Part shown: positions 55,601 through 64,000 of the stretch, in pieces
How positions within the stretch are numbered: position 1 is the stretch's first letter
Layout of the letters: each line of letters opens with the position of its first letter
Made by a program: the position numbers and the translations under genes
Source of the DNA: Parus major
Lineage: Eukaryota > Chordata > Aves > Passeriformes > Paridae
Direction: 5' to 3'
DNA length: 64,000 nt
Assembly (NCBI RefSeq): GCF_001522545.3
Contig: NC_031783.1
Coordinates: 8,209,433 to 8,273,432, forward strand
The notes under the pieces: generated by a model
Told to the model about the DNA's origin: nothing
Database searches by the model: none
What the model saw: only the letters and a program-made list of their open reading frames with translations

Positions 55601-56287
55601 AAATAAAGTGCTATTTGTTTCCTTCTATCTGCATTTCAATCCTTCAGTATAACCTTCACTTGAACACAAATGTGAAACTAGATTCTTCATCCTGTTAACA
55701 GAGCAGTTTCACTTCTTCCCTCAAGTTTACATTAACATGTGTTACATTTCTATTTAGCACAATGTGCTCGATTACCCAGGAAATTTAAAGCATGGCATTG
55801 AGTATTTCAAACTGTGATCCACACCCATGCTCTAGTGCTCATCACATTTTAAGAACATCTTGGTACATAGAGGGATGGGGTGGGGGTGGGGCTTTTTGCA
55901 CTTAGAAGATTTTTAAATCCCACATGGATTTTGCATCATATAAAGAAAATCTCAGAAAAAGCTCTATTTTGTCACTAAGACAAGAAGTTAACATGAATTT
56001 CTAAAAATGTCAGTTTGAGCCTCTTAGTTTGCAAACTTGACTGAAGGCAACACTTGACCACCAATGCGTCTCCCCAGAAATGTCAAAGCTTTGCCACGTA
56101 CAACCAATGAGAACGAGAAACACAATTTCAGTAAGTCTTGGTCTTCTCGTGTCAGGAACAAAACCACAGAAGCACATTTCATCAGTCCCACCATCCTCAG
56201 GCAGATGCAGCTCTTGAAGCACCAGCGAGCAGGGAGTGTGCGATGTCCCAGAGGGTCCCTGGGTGACAGCGGCTCTCCCTCCCCTGC
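52645..56287 (-). other. ITPRIPL2: ITPRIPL2 3' UTR (probable, about 3.6 kb)
   Basis: Follows the ITPRIPL2 stop codon on the minus strand. It is AT-rich, with no convincing open frame and no recognised repeat. Two AATAAA hexamers on the minus strand at 52691-52686 and 52650-52645 make a plausible end; earlier ends are also possible. The extent is inferred from these signals and from my recollection that the human gene has a multi-kilobase 3' UTR. Confidence 0.4.
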
Positions 56288-58234
56288 TCACTCTCCCGGG
56301 GGCTCCTGCCCGGCCTCAGCGATGTGTCGGCACGGGGCGGGCGCTGGGCGCAAGTACCGGGGGCTGCTGTACATCCTGATGATGTGCGGGGCCTGGATCC
56401 AGGTGCTGATCAGCTGGAAGGCCACAAGGTCCAGCGTGGGCCCGTCGAAGGCAGACAGCAAGTTCACGGGGGCCGCTTCCTTGAGGAACCGGGGCAGTGC
56501 CACGGCCTCGGGGATGCTGGTGTTGCCCAGGAAGAAATCCATCAGCACCTGCTTGCGCAGGCAGTCCCGCAGGTACAGCACCAGGTCCTCCAGCCGCTCC
56601 ACCAGGAACCGCTCATCCCAGGCCTCCAAGGGCCCCTGCAGCAGCAGAGAGAAGAGCGCGGTCTTCAGTGCGTAGGAGGAGAGCACCCGGCCCCACTGGG
56701 AGCAGAAGGGCTCCTCCAGGCCCTGCCTGCGGAGGTCCCGCAGGCCCTTGAGGATCTGCAGGCACTTGAGGTGGCAGGAGGCGGCCGGAGCCTGCTCCTT
56801 CAGCCAGCCCAGCAGCCGCTGCTCCTGCCGAGAGGCGTTGAGGCCCCAGAGCGCCTCGGAGCCCAGGGAGCCGCGGGGGCCATCGGGCGGCAGGGCCGTG
56901 AGGTAGAGCGCGTCGCCGAGAGGGATGGCCGGGATGAGGCGCACGGCCATGGAGATGTGGCAGCAGACGTAGTCGGAGCAGGGCAGGATGTGCAGCGTGG
57001 GCGGGTGCCCGGGGCACGCCGAGAGGCTGACTCGGCACCGCTCCTGCAGCCGATACCGCACGGCGCTCAGGCACCGCTGCAGATGGCCCTGGAACCAGCG
57101 CAGCACCAGCCCCGAGGAGAGGTGGCTGCGGCCCTGCAGCTCCACGCAGAAGCCCTCGGCGAAGGGCCGGCAGCGTCGCGTCCAGCCGTCCCTCGCCCGC
57201 AGGCCGCAGACGAAGGCGCCGCACGGCCCCAGCCCGTCAGCACGGCGCGGCTGGGGCTCCAGGTGCGGCGGCAGCCGCAGGGGCACCAGGATGTCGAAGC
57301 AGTCGGGGCTGCGCACCTTGTGCTGCTCGTAGGCGCTGCCGATGCGCACGAAGTCCCCGCGCAGGCTGAGAGCCAGCGGGCCGGGCTGCAGCCCCTGCGC
57401 CTTGGCGGCGCGCACCAGCTCGGCCACCACCCGCCCCACGTGCGCCTTGCTGTGGCCCAGCACGTGCGGCGACACCCGCAGCTGCCGCGCGTGGAACCGC
57501 TCCAGGGCTCCGCGCCGCGCCCCCGCCAGGCACCGCGCCCCGCCGCGCCGGGGGCCGCCGCCCGCCGCGCCGCAGCAGCGGGCGAGCAGGCAGCCGAGCA
57601 GCAGCAGCGCCGAGCCCTTCAGCAGCGGCACCCCGGACCCCGCCGCCTCCGCCTCCGCCGCCGCGTCCTCCGGGCCCCCCGCGCCCCCGCCGGCCGCGCT
57701 CCCGCGCAGCGCCTGGTAGAGGCAGAGGAGCGCGGTGCAGAGCGCGGTCAGCAGCGGCCAGAAGCCCCGCACGCGGAGGGGGGGCACGGGCAGGGCGCGG
57801 CGGGGGCTCGGGCCGCGGGGGGAGCCGCCGCCCAGCCCCGCGGGCAGGGACCGCCCGCCCCCGCCGGCCCCCTCCTCCGCCGCCCCGGCCGCCCCCAGCG
57901 CGGCCCCGCCGCTGCCCCTCGCCCCGCCGCGCCCCTGCCTGCCCCGGCCGCCGCTCCGCTCCGCTGCCGGCTTCCTCTTCCGAGGGACGCGGCCCCGCGT
58001 CAGCCGCCGGCTGAGCTCAGAGGAAATGCCGCGGGCGGCGGCCCGAGGGCCGGGGGCGTTGTCCGACGGGGGCCGGCCCGGGGCGGGGAGCGGCGCCGCC
58101 TGCGAACTCGCGGCTTCCCGATCTCCCGCTCTCCCGATCTCCCGCCTTCCCGCCGAACGAGGCAGAGCCCCCCTGCTTGAGGGCACGGCGCTGTCAGGGG
58201 GAGCATTCCTGCCCGGGCTGCGGTGCCGTGTCAT
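56288..58234 (-). CDS. ITPRIPL2: ITPRIPL2 (inositol 1,4,5-trisphosphate receptor-interacting protein-like 2), single coding exon
   Basis: One uninterrupted frame ends at TGA 56290-56288. From the first in-frame ATG (58234-58232) it would be 648 aa, against about 535 that I recall for human. A hydrophobic segment at about 158-178 (FWPLLTALCTALLCLYQALR) matches the mammalian N-terminal membrane segment, and a second lies at about 200-222. The rest is a Mab-21/nucleotidyltransferase-like domain, with SPHVLGHSKAHV, RGDF, GSAYEQHKVRSPDCFDILVP (GS at 299-300), RWFQ.HLQR, HILPC and SMAVRLIPAIPLGD. Residues 1-150 are Arg/Gly/Pro/Ala-rich and have no mammalian counterpart I know. The ATG has a weak context (C at -3), so the start is uncertain. 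The exon is a CpG island. Neighbouring SYT17 agrees with human synteny. Confidence 0.93.
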   Translation of the reverse strand: MTRHRSPGRNAPPDSAVPSSRGALPRSAGRREIGRAGDREAASSQAAPLPAPGRPPSDNAPGPRAAARGISSELSRRLTRGRVPRKRKPAAERSGGRGRQGRGGARGSGGAALGAAGAAEEGAGGGGRSLPAGLGGGSPRGPSPRRALPVPPLRVRGFWPLLTALCTALLCLYQALRGSAAGGGAGGPEDAAAEAEAAGSGVPLLKGSALLLLGCLLARCCGAAGGGPRRGGARCLAGARRGALERFHARQLRVSPHVLGHSKAHVGRVVAELVRAAKAQGLQPGPLALSLRGDFVRIGSAYEQHKVRSPDCFDILVPLRLPPHLEPQPRRADGLGPCGAFVCGLRARDGWTRRCRPFAEGFCVELQGRSHLSSGLVLRWFQGHLQRCLSAVRYRLQERCRVSLSACPGHPPTLHILPCSDYVCCHISMAVRLIPAIPLGDALYLTALPPDGPRGSLGSEALWGLNASRQEQRLLGWLKEQAPAASCHLKCLQILKGLRDLRRQGLEEPFCSQWGRVLSSYALKTALFSLLLQGPLEAWDERFLVERLEDLVLYLRDCLRKQVLMDFFLGNTSIPEAVALPRFLKEAAPVNLLSAFDGPTLDLVAFQLISTWIQAPHIIRMYSSPRYLRPAPAPCRHIAEAGQEPPGE

Positions 58235-58300
58235 AAGCTCCACGTTGCACGTTTTTCCTCAAAGAAGTGTTACAGGCCTGTCCTACTGCAGGGGCGTCCC
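57750..58300 (-). promoter_or_regulatory. ITPRIPL2: CpG-island 5' end of ITPRIPL2, likely promoter/5' UTR zone
   Basis: CpG density is extreme from about 57.2 to 58.2 kb and falls sharply after 58.24 kb. Transcription therefore probably begins near or inside this interval. Whether it begins left or right of the ATG at 58234 decides whether that ATG can be used. No TATA box was recognised. Confidence 0.4.
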
Positions 58301-61300
58301 TCCCGTTCCCAGCTCTGCCTGAGGGTCTCGGTGCCAAAGGAGCAGCAAAGCCATCAGTGCCAGTGCACCGGGGTGTGTACGGGCTGCTGCCATACTAACA
58401 GCTGCCTGCGCTCACAGAGTCATTCAAAAGCCTTGGGTTTTTTACCTTGTGCCCAAATTATTAACAAATTCAAAGGGAAGAAATAACCCCGGGGGTTAAA
58501 TCTACACGGACACTTGATATAATTTTTAAACACATAGTTTGCTGGCAGTATGTTAAACTGTCTCAAATATTGATGGGGACAGGGTCAGCATCCTCAGCTT
58601 CTGTTTGCTTAATAAATATTTACAGAGTTTTGAAGCTGTTTGCTGAAGTTTAAGGACCATCTATGTAAGCATTCTGCTCGATTTAATTTTGGGTGATGAA
58701 GTTCCTGCTGCTGCATCTGCAGGGTGGCATGGGTGGCTCCACGAAGGTGAAAAGCAGTACTTGAACACAAGAGACTGAAAGCAGCAAGCTGCAAATGCTG
58801 TAACAAGGAATGGGTCAGAGAATCAAGAGAAATGCCATACAAATGTTTGGTTATGTAATTTGTGTTTATATGAAACAAAACATGACTTTAGGTACATAAA
58901 AATCACGCCTGAGAGGAAGCAGCCTATGCTTCATAGCCAAGATGCTGCACACAAAGTCAAACTAGGTAACCAAGGTCAAGCAACCTGAATTAATTAACAG
59001 GCAACCAAACTAGGGTGAGAGTCAAGAGTACACTTGAGAGAAACGAAGAGAAGTCCTTATCATTTCAACTCTGACTCTTGGAGTTACAAGCAGGAGATTG
59101 AGGATTTTTTAAATTAAAAATGAAGCGGATGTAAAGGCAAGAAACTACAGGAAATTTTCTAACATCTCAGACAGAAAAATATTTCATGCTCTACAACTGA
59201 AAGCACATTTTCTGACACTCCATCCACCTAAGTCCCTAGCCTTGCTACTCAGAAATATCATCCCACAACCGCCATATTTTGCAAAGAAAACCCAAGAAGT
59301 GAAAAGCATCTTTCTTTCCCACTCTTTGTTTCATGTTTTCCTGTATTTGTTCACAAGACTGAATGAGGGGACAAAATCATTCACTGTTCTGCTTACTGCC
59401 TGTGACCCATCACTTCACTTTGTCCTGCACCCCCAAAACTTTGAACAGTTTAAATAACACAGCTGTCCTGGTATTAAACCCATCATTCAACATGTTTTAT
59501 TGGAAATAAATGGTTTGTTGAACTCTGTGAACCCTTGGCTCATACATTCAATTTTTACTAGCCTGTGGGGTTTTTTTTCCCCCTCAAGCCCAGCATGTTT
59601 CACATGCCTTCAGACCTTGCTCCAGGCACTCTGATTTTTCAAGACAGGCTGCACTCTCTTTTCATGCAGGGTTGATTTGATTAGCTGCACAGCCATGCTC
59701 AGGAGACAGACAGCTACATCTGCAGGAGCTGGCACAGCCCTTCATGCCTGCTGCCCACGGGGGGACCTAGAGCTCACCAGCACAGCAGTTTTCCCTGTGG
59801 GATTTCTGCATGGCCATGCCACAGCTGCCCAGCCAGCTGTGGGCCCCACGGGCGGGAGGAAATGCAGATGTCACCCAGCCAGTGGCACAGGGACCAGCTG
59901 GCCGAGCGTGGGACCAGCCACACCAGGCCTGGCAGTGCAAACAGGCTCAGCATGCGCTTCTACATGCCCAGGTGCTGCTGGGGAAGACTCTCTCAGGCTG
60001 CAGAGTAACAGCCTGAATGCTAAAAATGTGACCTTAACATCAGAACCAGAATGAATCCACAGCACTGATTTTTACAACTGCTGTTTAAATTACTGAATTT
60101 TAAATTACTAGCTAGTCCTTTCTCTCCTTCTCAGCCAGAGGCAAGATGAAATCTGTAGAGCCCTGGGATGATAAAAGATGGCCAGTGGCCTGTTTTCTGG
60201 GACTTTGGCTGCTTCATGACTCCCTGAGCACAGGGTGAGTCTCTGGGAAAAATACTGAGTGCATCAGGGGTGGGAGACATCCCAGAGGTGCTCAGCTTTC
60301 TGAAGTTTTTAATAGCAATTGCATACCCAAGAAAAATAATAGGTTGTATACTAATAAGTATGACCTCAAAATTGTGACCAGAGAGAATTCATAACATCAA
60401 TTTTTACTACCATTGTTTAAATCATCCATTGTTTAAATCAATGTTATCTAAACACTCACTCCAGAATGTCCCATATACAGGATATCCTGCTCACTAAATA
60501 AGGAAAAATGTTATTCTTAAACAAGTTGAGCTAAAAATAGCTCATGATAGCTGTGGGGGAGATTTGCAGAGGCAAAAGAAAGCAGTGGGTCAGAGCATGT
60601 ATTAAAGTTTCTCCACAGTTGGCAGTATTTCATCCATCTGTGTGACTGATCATGCTACAGTACACCAGCCACTGGCAGAGATGAAGGCAGAGCACACCAC
60701 CTGAGGAGATAGAAGGAAGTGGTAGAAAGACAGAAGGCATGAACAGATATATGATATATATGATATTTGTCTGATGCTTTTATGATCTACCTGAGACACA
60801 AGCCTGAGATTTCCTCCCAGCTATCCCAGGTCAGTATCTGCTGAACCAGAGCTGCAGAGCCTACTGCAGGTGCAGGAGGAGGTCTCTGGGGATCCCTTCC
60901 CATAGCAGTGCTGTGCAGCTGCCTTTCTACAGCAAGTGGGTTATATCTCCATCTTGTCTGCACTATTGAACAGTCTGTAGCAGAAAAGTATTGATTGCAA
61001 AAAATATAAGTCTGAATGCTTGGTCACTAGGCTTCATGTCCCACTAATTACTCAAATTATTTCCTCTGAAAGCAAAGCTACCAGCATATCTCTTCCACAG
61101 CCCACTGGATGGTCCAGCCAAGGAGATGCCATGACCAAAATAAGTATCCTTTGCCTGCCATTCCTCTGACTCACAGATTTTATGGGATATTATTAACTAA
61201 AATATAAACCAACAGCATCAGACAGACATAAATCCATTTTTTATTGTGGACTAATTAATCTCTGCCAGTCACAGCAGCAGGGGATGGGAAAACAGGAGAG

Positions 61301-64000
61301 AGTGTCTTGTTACAAAAAACAGCTGAGAGAGCCAAACCTCCAGAGCAGTACATGGACATCAAGGAGTTCAGGGATCAGGGGTGTTACTGCACATTCTCTC
61401 TTAAAATATTTTCTGTTTACTAAGTTGGATGTGCTTGCCACCTCTGCCAATCTGTTTGCTCCCTATCAGCAGGGTGTAGCACTTCTTAATCTGAGAGCCT
61501 GCAAGCAGACCAGGTTGCTATAAACCACTCACAGCCCAATACAGGATTTCCTTTCTGCAGAAGGATGGCTTCCTGAGTAATTCATATAACAATCTCTTGT
61601 CCAAGCCTGTCCTTATCACAAACTGAAATACCCTGGCTCTGTGCTGGTGATCAGTACCAGCTGGTTCATTCTCGTTTGAAAACCCTCAAGGATTACTTTT
61701 TTGCATAGGAACTTGTTTGAGCAGGGCATTTGCACTTGCCCATTACATGGTGTTCAGGAAGACACAGCTATGTGTTTCCAGCTAAGCAACAAACCAGGAA
61801 TGAAATCCCCAGCCCACCTGCATCAGTGTCAGTGGCACACTGAGTTCTGTCTGATGAGCTGTGAGTGTGGCACTCTGCTGTCCCATGGTCTCCATGAAGC
61901 TAAAAGTGGCTCATGTTCTGAAGAATTCCAGCTACAGCATCATGAAAAGGAAACATCTTTCAGCGAGGAGAGTGCAAGGACACAACCATCATACAGAAGG
62001 GTTATCAGCAGTAATGGGGAATGTTTCTTACATTCAAAGTGGAAACATGAAAACTCTCCAGGTCAAGACTGTAAATCTTGCACTTGCTCTTTAAGTTCAG
62101 TTTTTGATGTAATCCACATTTGAATGACAACAGTCACAGCTTCCAGTGCTGTATCTAACCACTCTAGCCAACAAGCCCTGCTAACTCTCCCAGGGCAGCA
62201 GAGGAGATGATCATGCTCTGCTGGTGACAAGGCCCTTGTCACCTTCCATGCAGGAGCCCCCTCAGCCCTTCCCTTTCCCCACCACCCCCACGGCTCAGCA
62301 GATGTTGTGGGTCTAATTATCTCCACTATGGAATCCTGAAGCTTAAAAAGCATCAGATAGACACAAACCTTGCATTTGCTTGTGTAAAAATAATTTAACA
62401 AAAACAGTTTAACTCTGATCTAATTAAACTTTGACGAATTTGTGTCTGCTCAAATGTAACTTTAATCACTGACTGAAACAGTTTAGCTTAATTACACTGA
62501 AATGTGTATTTGCACCAGAACTTGCTTAACTAATAAAAAGAGCCCTAATTCACTGATTAAAGCAGAGTATTTTTAGCAAGATTTGTAACAGTTTCATTAC
62601 ACCAGTTTGGGGCTGTTGTGCCATTTCTGTTTTTCACAACCAATGCAAGGGAGCTGGAGAGGAGACACCAGGTTTGTCCCACAGCTCTGTGCTGGTTTCA
62701 GCAGGGCTGTGCCAGTGTCACTGGTGGCTTTCCAGGAGCTTTTTCCAGCCAAGACAGCTGCCCCTGTCCCCTCCAGTGACTGTCATTACTGAGTCTTTCT
62801 GCTTTGGATTTACGTACCCCATAGCTTGCCATGAAATTACAGAAGGGGTTTTGTGCCTGAAAAATACCCTGCAGCAGCAAGCTACAAAGATGAAGTTTAG
62901 GTGCAAAGTGATGAGCTACAGCTCACAGAATCAAAGCGAAGCACACAACAGGGAACAAGCTCTGTTATCGGCTTACAGCCTCAAATAATGAGATGATCCT
63001 GCCTCAGCTGACACTCTCCTGATGAGCTTGAGGTGGATCACCCACCCAGGGAAAACGAAGGAAAATACAGCGTGGGAAGAAACCTGAGTGAGGGAGGATC
63101 TGTCTGGGGAAACTGGCTTATCAGCACTCAGCAATTAGGGTGGGAAAAGCTGATGCTCTGGCTCACAGCACCTGTTCTGCAGGGCTGGAGGGCACTGGTA
63201 GCTCTAAGCAAGCCCTGTCCATGACCCTCACCTTATCCTGCCAAGGACAGAGAGGGGAAAAACCAATGGCTTGAAAGGAAAGTGACCTGCAGAGAAGTCA
63301 AACAACCCTAAACTATCAAAGGGGCCAAGCCAGCAGTGTTTCTCACTGCATTCCCAGAGGGATGGGAGCAGAGCTCCTTGGGCTTGGGTAGGTTTCACAC
63401 CACACCCAAACCCACATATGGAGCCTGGCAGTAATCCCCAGCTGGATTATTTCCATCAGAAAACATCACCCCAGTGGCACCAACCCACACAGGACAGTGT
63501 CCAGTTCACTGCTCTGGCCAACCTGATTTGGGTGGAAAGATGCTGGGGCATGCTGCATGTGAAATTTGAAATTAAAACCTTGCAGCACAATTCTTGGTCT
63601 AGGAAATGTCTGCACATGAAGTTGTTGTTATCATGGCTAAAAATTAGCCTCAGTCATGTAATCTTCCTGATGCAAAGTAAATTCTTTACCTGCTTGACTG
63701 TCCTGTGAGGGGATGAGCATTACAGTGATGGAGCCTCACCAGGAAGGCTAAGTTTGATCTCTTCCCAGCATCTCTCCACTGTGATTTCTCAGGCTGCATC
63801 CTTTTAACTAAGATTAAACTTTCCACAGATCGATGCAAAGCAACACAATTACTTCATTTGCAAGGCAGCAAGGGCAGCATATTCCTATCTTTAAGGCCAT
63901 TCATATGAGCTCATTTAGTGACAGCTATTTTTACATCTGGTGTCATAGGTTTCATTATTACAGCGTCAACCACTTGAACAGAGGTGGAACCATCTTTCAT
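58301..64000. other. Intergenic region upstream of ITPRIPL2 (5.7 kb)
   Basis: AT-moderate unique sequence with no recognised gene, RNA or transposon. I looked for the 3' exon of COQ7, expected next by synteny on the minus strand, and did not find it. A 140-codon plus-strand frame at 61701-62123 has no recognisable domain. AT-rich sequence at 62390-62610 has repeated AACAGTTTA and TAATTA motifs (see findings). Confidence 0.5.

Noticed and set aside
56324..58180. 618-codon plus-strand open frame opposite ITPRIPL2
   Set aside because: It is an antisense shadow of a GC-extreme exon. The protein is low-complexity Gln/Ala/Pro/Arg with no domain, while the minus-strand frame encodes a recognisable family protein.
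61701..62123. 140-codon plus-strand frame with many cysteines
   Set aside because: There is no recognised domain, no signal peptide, no supporting splice context and no codon-use signal I can see. A frame of this length is compatible with chance in 64 kb.
58244..64000. COQ7 3' exons expected next to ITPRIPL2 by human synteny
   Set aside because: No minus-strand segment encodes the conserved diiron-protein C-terminus. The gene may lie beyond 64000 or elsewhere.

Overview
This window is vertebrate nuclear DNA, most likely from a bird. It holds intron-split genes with GT-AG splice sites and CpG-island promoters. Introns are short, interspersed repeats are few, and the one transposon fragment I recognise is CR1-like, the usual avian LINE. 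I cannot name the species; the T/G-rich low-complexity tracts would fit a songbird but prove nothing.

Three protein genes lie head-to-tail on the minus strand. (1) CLEC19A, positions 1-5590, partial: exon 1 (signal peptide) and exon 2 (start of a C-type lectin domain) are inside, and later exons lie beyond position 1. (2) SYT17 (synaptotagmin 17, the B/K protein), coding 8940-40750: all eight coding exons were found by hand, the splice phases all agree, and the spliced frame is 1425 nt, giving 474 aa. One exon is an 18-nt microexon at 37582-37599; another carries an N-terminal cysteine cluster. (3) ITPRIPL2, coding 56288-58234: a single-exon membrane protein with a Mab-21/nucleotidyltransferase-like domain, probably followed by a long 3' UTR down to about 52.6 kb. 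As I recall, human 16p12.3 carries ITPRIPL2, SYT17, CLEC19A in the same order and orientation, so this is a conserved block. I found no COQ7, the next expected neighbour, before position 64000.

Layout: 1-5590 CLEC19A; 5591-6250 its CpG-island promoter with a 61-bp minisatellite; about 6.0-8.0 kb short intergenic; about 8.0-40.75 kb SYT17; 39.8-41.2 kb the SYT17 CpG island; 41.2-52.6 kb intergenic; 52.6-58.2 kb ITPRIPL2; 58.2-64 kb intergenic. The three genes are not a pathway: a secreted lectin-like protein, a lipid-anchored C2-domain trafficking protein and a membrane Mab-21-fold protein.

I see no CRISPR array, operon, phage or other new multi-gene system. The observations most worth following are the SYT17 microexon, the missing conserved start codon and apparent N-terminal extension of ITPRIPL2, and the promoter-proximal minisatellite of CLEC19A. 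Exon ends come from reading splice signals and phases; UTR ends and promoters are much less certain.
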